Origin: Bacteroidales bacterium
GTDB lineage: Bacteria > Bacteroidota > Bacteroidia > Bacteroidales > P3
Assembly: GCA_017647065.1 (NCBI GenBank)
Contig: JAGCLI010000109.1
Location: 1-12,916 of the forward strand
Reading direction: 5' to 3'
Length of the DNA: 12,916 nt
The number at the start of each line of letters is the position of its first letter. Position 1 is the stretch's first letter. Under the pieces are notes generated by a model. The model searched no databases. It was not told the origin of the DNA and was given only the letters and a program-made list of their open reading frames with translations. Position numbers and translations under genes: made by a program. Shown one piece after another: positions 1 to 6,132 of this stretch.

Positions 1-147
1 AGAGTATGGGACGGAAAATTGAAGAACGGAGACTACGCTCCAAACGGAAGTTATGTTTATGACCTTTATTATAAAGACGGAGATGGTTTGTTACAGAGAA
101 AAACGGGAACAGTAGCTCTTGTAATGTCTGGAAATGGAGGTGAATAG
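1..147 (+). CDS. C-terminal end of a probable secreted protein with a type IX (type B) sorting domain, partial
   Basis: The frame is open from base 1 to a TAG at 145-147 and gives 48 residues, so the gene starts outside the window. The visible tail reads RVWDGKLKNGDYAPNGSYVY, followed by DLYYKDGDGLLQRKTGTVAL. The pattern WDG-x-G-x(3)-PNGSYVY-x-Y-KDGDG-x-KTGTV resembles the last strands of the gliding-motility-associated C-terminal domain. That domain is the type B signal that routes proteins through the Bacteroidota type IX secretion system to the cell surface or medium. The function of the missing N-terminal part is unknown. The stop lies 2 bp before the birA start with no terminator between, so the two genes are probably co-transcribed. 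The match is from memory of the family, not a profile search. Confidence 0.75.
   Translation, partial: RVWDGKLKNGDYAPNGSYVYDLYYKDGDGLLQRKTGTVALVMSGNGGE
136..140 (+). promoter_or_regulatory. Shine-Dalgarno-like GGAGG before birA
   Basis: GGAGG lies 9 bases upstream of the birA ATG at 150, inside the last codons of the preceding gene. It supports the choice of ATG 150. Most other starts in this window lack such a site, which is usual for Bacteroidota, so its importance here is uncertain. Confidence 0.45.
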
Positions 148-149
148 AA

Positions 150-895
150 ATGAATTTTTCGATAACTACCATTGATAAAGTAGAATCTACGCAAACTTAT
201 TTAATAGAATTATCGAATAAAAGTGAATTGCAAGAGGGGGTTGTTATAAATGCCCTCTCGCAATTTAAGGGGGTAGGACAATTTGACAATAAATGGGAAA
301 GCGAAGATGGGAAAAACCTTACTTTTTCTTTATTGTTGAAGCCTCGTTTCTTAAATCCGTGCAATCAATTCCTATTAACGCAAGTTTTGTCTTTGGCAAT
401 TTCTGATTTTTTTTGACTCAAACCAATAAAACGGTTTCTATTAAATGGCCAAACGATATTTATATAGATAAAAACAAGATTTGTGGAATACTTGTAAAAA
501 ATCAATTATTAGGAAGTGTGTTTGAGAATTCTTTTTGTGGGATAGGCTTAAATGTAAATCAAGAAAAATTTCCTCCACTTCCAAACCCAACTTCTTTAAT
601 TATAGAAACAGGTAAAGAATTTGACTTAGAAAATGTTTTGCAAGAGGTTTTAAAACATATAGATTTTAGATATACTCAATTAAAACAAGGAAAAATAGAA
701 CTATTGCAGCAAGATTATATGAAAAGATTGCTCTATAATGGAGTATTTGCAAGGTACATATATAAAGGTAGGGAAATTGAAGCGAGGATTTTTGATGTTA
801 ATGATTTCGGACATCTTTTGCTTGAAGAAAGAGCAGGAGATACCATTTGCTGTGAATTAAAAGAGATTTCTTTTACTCATAAAATGTGTTTTTAA
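150..895 (+). pseudogene. birA: Biotin--[acetyl-CoA-carboxylase] ligase, interrupted by a frameshift
   Basis: Biotin protein ligase activates biotin with ATP and attaches it to the carrier lysine of biotin-dependent enzymes in the cytoplasm. The coding sequence is in two frames: 150-416 gives 88 residues ending in a stop, and the frame from 413 to 895 gives the rest. Joined at the T run 407-414 they make 248 residues, about right for a short (group I) ligase without an N-terminal DNA-binding domain. Visible motifs are VESTQ near residues 11-15, a ligand loop KGVGQFDNKW at 40-49, KWPND at 99-103 and KICGIL at 110-115, followed by GIGLNVN and a C-terminal beta domain. The loop departs from the usual GRGxxGxxW pattern: Val replaces the Arg of GRG, and Asp sits where Gly is expected. 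The gene closely follows a probable secreted-protein gene and ends before a strong terminator. It may be a true pseudogene, a recoded gene or a consensus error. The identification is firm; its functional state is not. Confidence 0.85.
407..414 (+). other. T8 homopolymer at the birA frame change; possible slippery site
   Basis: Eight T follow GA at 405-406. In the birA frame they read GAT TTT TTT TGA, a stop. One extra T, or a -1 ribosomal slip on T TTT TTT at 407-413, gives GAT TTT TTT TTG ACT and restores the conserved downstream frame (KWPND 28 bases later). A homopolymer of this kind is equally prone to sequencing indels, polymerase slippage and real mutation. Confidence 0.7.
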
Positions 896-932
896 AGCAA
901 AGAATTAGAAAAATATTTCAAAGAAATAATAA

Positions 933-972
933 AATAAAACAAAGAAAAATTTATTTTTTTCTTTGTTTTATT
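933..972 (+). terminator. Hairpin terminator after birA
   Basis: The arms 933-949 and 956-972 are perfectly complementary over 17 bp, around a 6-base loop (TTTATT at 950-955). The 3' arm begins with five T and is itself T-rich, and TTCTTTT follows. The stem is almost all A/T, so it is weaker than its length suggests. It lies 37 bases after the birA stop and just before the next promoters. The symmetry means it could act in either direction. Confidence 0.75.
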
Positions 973-1086
973 CTTTTAAGGCTTTGTTTTTGTGATTTTG
1001 TAAGAAAAATAATAGAAATAATGTAAAATTTTACTTATTGGAAATGAGATAATTGTAATTTTTTATGTAAAAAAAGTTTAAGAAAG

Positions 1087-1118
1087 TTTGGTGCGAAAGA
1101 TGTTTTGTCTTACCTTTG
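1087..1118 (+). promoter_or_regulatory. Upstream promoter P1 of the tRNA-tuf operon
   Basis: TTTG at 1087-1090 and TACCTTTG at 1111-1118 match the Bacteroidota vegetative promoter (-33 TTTG, -7 TAnnTTTG) with a 20-bp spacer, inside the usual 19-21 range. Transcription would begin some 5-10 bases downstream, giving a leader of about 130 bases before the first tRNA. Both elements are exact matches, but no start site has been measured. Confidence 0.7.
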
Positions 1119-1169
1119 CAAACGCAAATAAGGGCAAGGACGTTCCTTGAAAAGAAAATGACGAAAAAT

Positions 1170-1200
1170 TTTGTAGGAACGAAAAAATGTTGTAACTTTG
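1170..1200 (+). promoter_or_regulatory. Downstream promoter P2 of the tRNA-tuf operon
   Basis: TTTG at 1170-1173 and TAACTTTG at 1193-1200 again match the Bacteroidota consensus exactly, with a 19-bp spacer. The predicted start is about 50 bases before tRNA-Thr(UGU). A second promoter only 82 bp from the first fits the high transcription demand of a stable RNA and EF-Tu operon. Confidence 0.72.
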
Positions 1201-1257
1201 CAAAGTTGTTTCACTGCCTTTAAGCGATGTGATATTTGAAAATTAGAAAATAGATAT

Positions 1258-1331
1258 GCCGATGTAGCTCAGCTGGCCAGAGCAGCTGATTTGTAATCAG
1301 CGGGTCGGGGGTTCGAATCCCTCCATCGGCT
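1258..1331 (+). tRNA. tRNA-Thr (anticodon UGU)
   Basis: This is a 74-base cloverleaf. The 7-bp acceptor stem pairs GCCGATG with CATCGGC. The D stem is GCTC/GAGC. The anticodon stem GCTGA/TCAGC closes the loop TTTGTAA, with anticodon TGT. The T arm carries GGTTCGAATCC. Discriminator base 73 is T, and the following bases are CA rather than CCA, so the 3' CCA must be added by nucleotidyltransferase. It is the first gene of the tRNA-tuf unit. Confidence 0.96.
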
Positions 1332-1345
1332 CACTTTCTAAGTGG

Positions 1346-1427
1346 GGGAGAGTCGCATAGTGGCAATTGCAACAGACTGTAAATCTGTCCTCTTCGGAGT
1401 TCGGTGGTTCGAGTCCACCCTCTCCCA
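1346..1427 (+). tRNA. tRNA-Tyr (anticodon GUA)
   Basis: This is an 82-base class II tRNA. The acceptor stem GGGAGAG/CTCTCCC is perfect when the start is set at 1346, which also puts the conserved T at position 8 and gives a clean GCA/TGC D stem. The anticodon stem ACAGA/TCTGT holds loop CTGTAAA with anticodon GTA. The long variable arm (CCTCTTCGGAG) and T stem GGTGG/CCACC follow. The discriminator is A, and CCA is not encoded. Confidence 0.95.
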
Positions 1428-1461
1428 CAAAAAGAATGAGGATTGTTCTTTATATTAAAAT

Positions 1462-1534
1462 GCGGAAGTAGCTCATTTGGTAGAGCGATAGCCTTCCAAG
1501 CTATAGGTGGCGGGTTCGAGCCCCGTCTTCCGCT
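1462..1534 (+). tRNA. tRNA-Gly (anticodon UCC)
   Basis: This is a 73-base tRNA with acceptor stem GCGGAAG/CTTCCGC, D stem GCTC/GAGC, and anticodon stem ATAGC/GCTAT around CTTCCAA (anticodon TCC). The T arm contains GGTTCGAGCC, and the discriminator is T. It is the only tRNA here directly followed by an encoded CCA (1535-1537). Confidence 0.96.
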
Positions 1535-1548
1535 CCAAGTAAAAATAT

Positions 1549-1580
1549 AAGAGCGAGTCATGCTTTTTTGATTCGTTCTT
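1549..1580 (+). other. Hairpin between tRNA-Gly and tRNA-Thr(GGU)
   Basis: The arms 1549-1560 and 1569-1580 pair over 12 bp with two G-U pairs, around an 8-base loop rich in T. The next bases are ATTGTTG, a poor T tract, so termination would be weak. It could be a processing site between tRNAs or an attenuator. The role is inferred only from the structure. Confidence 0.45.
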
Positions 1581-1602
1581 ATTGTTGTAGGGAAGAGTTT
1601 GT

Positions 1603-1674
<72 letters not shown>

Positions 1675-1740
1675 CTTTTAAGTTTTAGAAAATTAAGAAA
1701 AATATAAATAGAAATTTTTAACGATTAATAAGTCAATATT

Positions 1741-2928
1741 ATGGCAAAAGAAAAATTTGAACGTTCGAAACCACACGTTAACATTGGTACAATTGGTCAC
1801 GTTGACCACGGTAAAACAACTTTGACTGCAGCTATCACTTCAGTTTTAGCTACAAAAGGTCTTTCAGAAGTAAAATCATTCGATACAATTGACTCTGCTC
1901 CTGAAGAAAGAGAAAGAGGTATTACTATTAACACAGCACACGTAGAGTATCAAACAGAAAATCGTCACTATGCTCACGTTGACTGTCCTGGTCACGCTGA
2001 CTATGTAAAGAATATGGTTACAGGTGCGGCTCAAATGGACGGTGCTATCATCGTTGTTGCAGCAACAGATGGTCCTATGCCTCAAACTCGTGAACACATA
2101 TTGTTAGCTCGTCAAGTAGGTGTTCCTCGTTTGGTTGTTTTCATGAACAAAGTTGACTTGGTTGATGACCCAGAATTGTTAGATCTTGTTGAAATGGAAA
2201 TCCGTGATTTATTATCATTCTATGAATTTGACGGAGATAACACACCAGTTATCAGAGGATCTGCTCTTGGTGGATTGAATAACGAACCAACATGGGTAGA
2301 AAAAATCATGGAATTGATGAACGCAGTTGACGAATGGATTCCACTTCCAATGAGAGATAAAGATAAAGATTTCTTGATGCCTATAGAAGACGTGTTCTCT
2401 ATCACAGGTCGTGGTACTGTTGCAACAGGTCGTATCGAAACTGGTATTATTCACGTAGGTGATGCAGTTGATATCATAGGTATGGGAGCTGAAAAATTGA
2501 AATCTACAGTTACAGGAGTTGAAATGTTCCGTAAATTGTTAGATGAAGGTGAAGCTGGAGATAACGTAGGTTTATTGCTTCGTGGTATAGACAAAAACGA
2601 AATCCGTCGTGGTATGGTTATTGCTAAACCAGGTTCAGTACAACCACACAAGAAATTCCAAGCTGAGGTTTATATCTTGAAGAAAGAAGAAGGTGGACGT
2701 CACACAGCATTCCACAACAAATATCGTCCTCAATTCTATTTCAGAACAACTGACGTAACAGGAGAAATCTCATTACCAGAAGGTCGTGACATGGTTATGC
2801 CAGGAGATAACTTAACAATCACTGTTGATTTGATTTCTGAAATCGCATTGAACGAAAACTTACGTTTCGCTATCCGTGAAGGTGGTAGAACAGTAGGTGC
2901 TGGTCAAGTAACAAAATTATTAGATTAA
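1741..2928 (+). CDS. tuf: Elongation factor Tu
   Basis: EF-Tu is the cytoplasmic GTPase that carries aminoacyl-tRNA to the ribosomal A site. The 395-residue product is full length. The GTPase domain (about 1-200) shows the P-loop GHVDHGKT at 19-26, the effector-region RGIT at 59-62, DCPGH at 81-85 and NKVD at 136-139. Domains 2 and 3 follow, with the conserved [20 protein letters not shown] block of the tRNA- and kirromycin-binding surface. The ATG start is supported by the near-universal N-terminus [20 protein letters not shown]. Arginine is mostly CGT, in contrast to the AGA-rich rpoB and rpoC, and I read this as selection on a very highly expressed gene. It is the last gene of the tRNA-led unit and is followed by a hairpin terminator. 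No missing residues were noticed. Confidence 0.98.
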   Translation: MAKEKFERSKPHVNIGTIGHVDHGKTTLTAAITSVLATKGLSEVKSFDTIDSAPEERERGITINTAHVEYQTENRHYAHVDCPGHADYVKNMVTGAAQMDGAIIVVAATDGPMPQTREHILLARQVGVPRLVVFMNKVDLVDDPELLDLVEMEIRDLLSFYEFDGDNTPVIRGSALGGLNNEPTWVEKIMELMNAVDEWIPLPMRDKDKDFLMPIEDVFSITGRGTVATGRIETGIIHVGDAVDIIGMGAEKLKSTVTGVEMFRKLLDEGEAGDNVGLLLRGIDKNEIRRGMVIAKPGSVQPHKKFQAEVYILKKEEGGRHTAFHNKYRPQFYFRTTDVTGEISLPEGRDMVMPGDNLTITVDLISEIALNENLRFAIREGGRTVGAGQVTKLLD

Positions 2929-2936
2929 TAAAAAAC

Positions 2937-2967
2937 AAAAGGGAGAGAATTTTACTCTTTCCCTTTT
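2937..2967 (+). terminator. Hairpin terminator after tuf
   Basis: The arms 2937-2948 (AAAAGGGAGAGA) and 2956-2967 (TCTTTCCCTTTT) pair over 12 bp with one G-U pair, around a 7-base loop. The 3' arm ends in four T. It begins 8 bases after the tuf stop and ends 4 bases before tRNA-Trp. I see no convincing TTTG/TAnnTTTG promoter between them, so partial readthrough into the next unit is likely. Confidence 0.7.
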
Positions 2968-2971
2968 ATTC

Positions 2972-3042
2972 AGGGGCATAGTTTAAGGGCAGAATAGTGG
3001 TCTCCAAAACCATTGATGGGAGTTCGAATCTCTCTGCCCCTG
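2972..3042 (+). tRNA. tRNA-Trp (anticodon CCA)
   Basis: This is a 71-base tRNA. The acceptor stem AGGGGCA/TGCCCCT is perfect. The D stem includes G-U pairs. Anticodon stem GTGGT/ACCAT closes loop CTCCAAA with anticodon CCA. T stem GGGAG/CTCTC has one G-U pair. Discriminator G73 is the expected identity base for tryptophan. CCA is not encoded. Placement just before secE is the usual bacterial order. Confidence 0.96.
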
Positions 3043-3066
3043 CAAAAAAATAAAAACAAAGTATAG

Positions 3067-3285
3067 ATGTCTAAGATTGTTAATTATATAAAGAATAGCT
3101 ATGATGAACTTATGCACAAAGTATCATGGCCAACCATGTCTGAATTGACAAATAGTACTGTGGTTGTCTTTGTTGCATCATTGATAATTGCACTTATTAT
3201 TTTCGCAATGGATATATTAATGGGTGTGCATCCAACATTAGAATGGAAAGGTTTGTTGGGCTTCCTTTATGAACTTATAGGATAA
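3067..3285 (+). CDS. secE: Preprotein translocase subunit SecE
   Basis: SecE clamps and stabilises SecY in the inner-membrane protein-conducting channel. The 72-residue product is the short, single-span type found in most non-enterobacterial bacteria. An amphipathic N-terminal helix (about 1-18) leads into the family motif KVSWPT at 18-23, then a hydrophobic segment at about 31-51 (VVVFVASLIIALIIFAMD). The C-terminal tail after residue 52 is somewhat longer than I expect for Bacteroidales SecE and ends in a moderately hydrophobic stretch. The start lies 24 bases after tRNA-Trp, and A/T-rich sequence replaces a ribosome binding site. The order tRNA-Trp, secE, nusG is conserved in bacteria and supports the call. 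Confidence 0.95.
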   Translation: MSKIVNYIKNSYDELMHKVSWPTMSELTNSTVVVFVASLIIALIIFAMDILMGVHPTLEWKGLLGFLYELIG

Positions 3286-3293
3286 TCTTAATA

Positions 3294-3337
3294 ACTGTGT
3301 CTAGCTTCCCAAAGGTGTTTTTACCATGAGATACAGT
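3294..3337 (+). other. Hairpin in the secE-nusG spacer
   Basis: ACTGTGTCT at 3294-3302 pairs with AGATACAGT at 3329-3337 (9 bp, one G-U). Inside it GGTG at 3314-3317 and TACC at 3322-3325 can form a smaller hairpin. There is no T tract directly after it, so it is not a standard terminator. It may affect processing or nusG translation; that is inference. Confidence 0.35.
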
Positions 3338-3386
3338 GTTTAGATTTATATTTTGTTATTTGATAATTACACAATAATTCTTGATT

Positions 3387-3935
3387 ATGACTGAGGGACT
3401 AAAACCAAAAAGATGGTATGTAGTTAAAGCTATTGCTGGAAAGGAAAAAAAAGCTAAGGAATATATTGAAAATGAAGTTGCTCATAGCGGATTTGAAAAA
3501 TATGTTTCTAAGGTTTTAATTCCTACTGAGAAGGTTTTTTCTGTACGTAATGGTAAAAGAGTAAGTAAAGATAGAACTCTTTTTCCTGGTTATGTATTGA
3601 TTGAAGCTACTTTGGAAGGCGAAGTTATGCATGCGATCAGAAATGTTCCTAATGTTATCGGTTTTTTAACTCAAAAAGATGGTACTCCAGTTCCTTTACA
3701 GGAAGATGAAGTTAAACGTATTTTGGGACAAGTTGATGAAATGATCGATAGTGAAGAAGAATTGATGGAACCTTTTATTTTGGGTGAAACTGTTAAGATT
3801 ATTGATGGTCCATTTAATAGCTTCTCTGGTGTTATTGATGAAATAAATTTAGAGAAAAAGAAATTGATGGTAATCGTTAAAATCTTTGGTAGAAGAACTC
3901 CTGTTGAATTGTCATTTGTTCAAGTTATTAAGTAA
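3387..3935 (+). CDS. nusG: Transcription termination/antitermination factor NusG
   Basis: NusG binds the RNA polymerase clamp, supports processive elongation and links polymerase to Rho or to ribosomal protein S10. From ATG 3387 the product is 182 residues. The NGN domain spans about 8-115 and includes RWYVVKAIAGKEKKAKEYI and the family signature FPGYV at 66-70. The C-terminal KOW domain follows at about 125-182 (GETVKIIDGPFNSFSGVIDE, then KIFGRRTPVELSF). A TTG two codons earlier (3381) is also in frame; I prefer the ATG because the family N-terminus is short here. The gene sits 101 bases after secE and 47 before rplK, the standard position. It appears complete. Confidence 0.96.
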   Translation: MTEGLKPKRWYVVKAIAGKEKKAKEYIENEVAHSGFEKYVSKVLIPTEKVFSVRNGKRVSKDRTLFPGYVLIEATLEGEVMHAIRNVPNVIGFLTQKDGTPVPLQEDEVKRILGQVDEMIDSEEELMEPFILGETVKIIDGPFNSFSGVIDEINLEKKKLMVIVKIFGRRTPVELSFVQVIK

Positions 3936-3982
3936 TTTCAAGTAAGTATTTAATCATTTAAATTAAAACGCACGTTAGTAAA

Positions 3983-4408
3983 ATGGCTAAAGAAGTTGCA
4001 GGATTAATTAAATTACAAATTCCAGGAGGAAAAGCAAATCCATCACCACCAGTAGGACCTGCGTTAGGTGCTAAGGGTGTTAATATCATGGAATTCTGTA
4101 AACAGTTTAATGCTAGAACTCAAGATCAAGCAGGTAAATTGATTCCAGCTATTATCACTGTTTATGCTGATAAATCCTTTGATTTTGTAATTAAAACCAC
4201 ACCTGTTGCTGTTCAATTGAAAGAGGCTGCTAATTTGAAAAGCGGTTCTGGTGAACCAAATAGAAATAAAGTGGCAACTCTTAAAATGGAACAAATTAAA
4301 GCAATTGCTGAGGCTAAAATGGTGGATTTAAATTGTTTCACTATTGAGGCTGCGATTAGCATTGTAAAGGGAACAGCAAGAAGTATGGGTATTGTTGTTG
4401 AAGAATAA
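3983..4408 (+). CDS. rplK: 50S ribosomal protein L11
   Basis: L11 forms the GTPase-associated centre with 23S rRNA helices 43-44, next to the L10/L12 stalk, and takes part in factor binding and the stringent response. The 141 residues match the family length. The N-terminal domain (about 1-70) carries the Pro-rich switch region [20 protein letters not shown]. The C-terminal rRNA-binding domain ends in [13 protein letters not shown]. The ATG start gives the typical [20 protein letters not shown]. It is followed 42 bases later by rplA, its usual operon partner. Nothing is missing. Confidence 0.97.
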   Translation: MAKEVAGLIKLQIPGGKANPSPPVGPALGAKGVNIMEFCKQFNARTQDQAGKLIPAIITVYADKSFDFVIKTTPVAVQLKEAANLKSGSGEPNRNKVATLKMEQIKAIAEAKMVDLNCFTIEAAISIVKGTARSMGIVVEE

Positions 4409-4450
4409 TTCTTTGACATAAATAATTAAAAAAAGTAAAAACGTAGATTA

Positions 4451-5146
4451 ATGGCAAAACAATCGAAAAAACAAAGAGAGGCTTTAGCAAAGTTTGATAC
4501 GCTAAAAGAGTATTCTTTGGAAGAAGCTGTTGATGTGGTAAAGAATATCACTTTTACAAAGTTTGATGCTTCTTTTGATTTAGATGTACGTTTGGGTGTT
4601 GACCCTCGTAAAGCTAATCAAATGGTAAGAGGTATTGTTACTTTGCCTCACGGAACAGGTAAAACCAAAAGAGTGCTTGTATTGTGTACTCCAGATAAAG
4701 AAGAAGAAGCTAAGGCTGCCGGAGCTGATTATTTTGGATTAGATGAATACATCGACAAAATTAAAGGCGGTTGGACGGATGTCGATGTTATTATCACTAT
4801 GCCAAGTGTTATGCCTAAGGTAGGTGCTTTGGGAAAAATTTTAGGACCAAGAGGTCTTATGCCAAACCCTAAAACAGGTACAGTAACAATGGAAATAGGT
4901 AAAGCCGTTCAAGAAGTTAAAGCCGGTAAAATTGATTTCAAAGTTGATAAGTATGGTATAGTACATGCAAGTGTTGCTCGTATGTCTTTTGATTCTAATA
5001 AGATTTACGAAAATGCTATGGAAGTATTACAAGCTATCATAAAATTGAAACCAGCGGCCGCAAAGGGTACATACGTAAAAAGCGTAACTGTTTCTTCAAC
5101 TATGAGCCCAGGTGTAAAAGTTGATCCAAAGTCAATAAACAAATAA
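4451..5146 (+). CDS. rplA: 50S ribosomal protein L1
   Basis: L1 forms the mobile L1 stalk that guides deacylated tRNA out of the E site, and in many bacteria it also represses its own operon by binding the mRNA. The 231-residue protein is of normal length. Domain I is made of the two ends (about 1-67 and 160-231) and domain II of the middle. The conserved block [14 protein letters not shown] starts at residue 132. I saw no clear copy of the rRNA-like L1 binding site in the short rplK or rplA leaders, so autoregulation cannot be claimed. The rplJ start is 21 bases after its stop. Confidence 0.97.
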   Translation: MAKQSKKQREALAKFDTLKEYSLEEAVDVVKNITFTKFDASFDLDVRLGVDPRKANQMVRGIVTLPHGTGKTKRVLVLCTPDKEEEAKAAGADYFGLDEYIDKIKGGWTDVDVIITMPSVMPKVGALGKILGPRGLMPNPKTGTVTMEIGKAVQEVKAGKIDFKVDKYGIVHASVARMSFDSNKIYENAMEVLQAIIKLKPAAAKGTYVKSVTVSSTMSPGVKVDPKSINK

Positions 5147-5167
5147 TCTCAGAAAAAGTTTAAATAT

Positions 5168-5632
5168 ATGAGAAAGGAAGAAAAAAGTCAGCTAATAGAA
5201 AACATCGGAGCGGAAATTTCTAAATATCCTTACCTTTACTTTGTTAGTATAGATGGATTAAATTCTGTTGAAACTGCAAAGTTGAGAAGAATGTGCTTCC
5301 GTAATGATGTTAAATTATTAGTTGTGAAGAATACCTTGTTGATCAAGGCTTTGGAAAAGATGGATATTGATTATTCAGAATTATTTCCAACTTTCAAAGG
5401 TTCTACTTCTGTTATGCTTTCTAACGTTAATAATGCACCTGCAAAACTTATAAAAACATTCAGAGCAAATGGGGAAAAACCTATTTTAAAATCAGCATAC
5501 GTTGAAGAATGTTTCTATGTAGGTGATGCAGCATTAGAAGAGTTGATTGCAATTAAGTCTAAAAATGAACTTGTTGCTGACATCGTTGCAGCTCTTCAAG
5601 CTCCTGCTAAAAATGTTATTGGAGCATTGTAG
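5168..5632 (+). CDS. rplJ: 50S ribosomal protein L10, cut short by an in-frame TAG
   Basis: L10 anchors L12 dimers to the ribosome through its C-terminal helix and sits on 23S rRNA beside L11. The frame from ATG 5168 reaches a TAG at 5630-5632 after 154 residues. Directly beyond it, in the same frame, 18 further codons (5633-5686) read YGANTLSGVVKTLSERAE and end in TAA at 5687-5689. They look like the end of Bacteroidota L10, so the ancestral protein was about 173 residues. The stop replaces a single codon, most simply CAG (Gln) changed to TAG. The N-terminal RNA-binding domain (MRKEEKSQ through about residue 130) is intact. The lost part is the end of the L12-binding helix; studies of E. coli L10 showed that C-terminal deletions lose L12 dimers. 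The product may be functional but weakened, the TAG may be read through, or the base may be wrong. Confidence 0.93.
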   Translation: MRKEEKSQLIENIGAEISKYPYLYFVSIDGLNSVETAKLRRMCFRNDVKLLVVKNTLLIKALEKMDIDYSELFPTFKGSTSVMLSNVNNAPAKLIKTFRANGEKPILKSAYVEECFYVGDAALEELIAIKSKNELVADIVAALQAPAKNVIGAL

Positions 5633-5689
5633 TATGGTGCAAATACGTTATCAGGTGTAGTAAAAACATTATCGGAAAGAGCCGAATAA
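5630..5689 (+). other. In-frame TAG and stranded 18-codon rplJ tail
   Basis: TAG at 5630-5632 is followed in frame by 18 sense codons ending at TAA 5687-5689. The tail is recognisably the L10 C-terminus (GVVKTLSERAE), which argues that the stop is recent, decoded as an amino acid, or an error. Confidence 0.8.
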
Positions 5690-5734
5690 GAAATTTAAGT
5701 AAAAAAATTGTAAAACACATAAATCAAAAATAAA

Positions 5735-6112
5735 ATGGCAGATTTAAAAGCATTCGCAGAACAATTAGTTAATTTGTCTGTAAAAGAAGTAAAAGAGTTA
5801 GCTGATATATTAAAAGAAGAATATGGTATTGAACCAGCAGCAGCTGCAGTAGCAGTAGCAGCAGGTCCAGCAGCAGCAGGAGCAGCAGTTGAAGAAGAAA
5901 AAACTGCATTTGATGTAGTTTTAGCAGAAGCTGGTGCTTCAAAATTAAATGTTGTTAAATTAGTTAAAGATCTTTGTTCTTTAGGATTAAAAGAAGCTAA
6001 AGAATTAGTAGATGCTGCTCCTAAAACATTGAAAGAAGGAGTTTCTAAAGATGAAGCTGAATCTTTGAAAAAAGCGTTAGAAGAAGCTGGTGCAAAGGTT
6101 GAAATTAAGTAA
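5735..6112 (+). CDS. rplL: 50S ribosomal protein L7/L12
   Basis: L12 is the multi-copy stalk protein that recruits EF-Tu, EF-G and other translational GTPases. The 125 residues show the three expected parts: an N-terminal dimerisation and L10-binding helix pair (about 1-33), a flexible Ala/Gly/Pro hinge (about 34-52), and the globular factor-binding domain (about 56-125) with [19 protein letters not shown] and a C-terminal EAGAKVEIK. The hinge is encoded largely by repeated GCA and GTA triplets (5837-5890), a low-complexity stretch. The start follows an A-rich spacer without a Shine-Dalgarno site. It lies downstream of the shortened rplJ, whose product holds it on the ribosome. Confidence 0.97.
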   Translation: MADLKAFAEQLVNLSVKEVKELADILKEEYGIEPAAAAVAVAAGPAAAGAAVEEEKTAFDVVLAEAGASKLNVVKLVKDLCSLGLKEAKELVDAAPKTLKEGVSKDEAESLKKALEEAGAKVEIK

Positions 6113-6132
6113 GACATTTCACCACAATAGAT

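Larger units (their letters stand above)
896..1257. other. Intergenic region between birA and the tRNA-tuf unit
   Basis: This 362-bp A/T-rich gap has no credible coding frame. It holds the birA terminator (933-972) and two tandem Bacteroidota-type promoters (1087-1118 and 1170-1200), and it ends in a roughly 50-base leader before the first tRNA. A 7-bp inverted repeat, CGTTCCT at 1141-1147 and AGGAACG at 1175-1181, flanks the -33 element of the second promoter. I see no RNA gene or attachment site in it. Confidence 0.7.

Noticed and set aside
1344..1345. tRNA-Tyr starting at 1344 with acceptor GGGGGAG
   Set aside because: Starting at 1346 gives a perfect GGGAGAG/CTCTCCC stem, T at position 8 and a proper D stem.
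1567..1601. Extra promoter before tRNA-Thr(GGU)
   Set aside because: TTTG is present, but the downstream element lacks the TA of TAnnTTTG, the spacing is too long, and it would lie against the tRNA start.
5147..5167. L10-type autoregulatory leader before rplJ
   Set aside because: The gap is only 21 bases and shows no folding; any such element would have to lie within rplA.
5837..5890. GCA/GTA triplet repeat as a mobile or satellite repeat
   Set aside because: It encodes the normal Ala-rich hinge of L12.
5695..6117. 140-codon open frame on the minus strand
   Set aside because: It is the shadow of rplL, open only because of the GCA-rich hinge and codon bias of L12.
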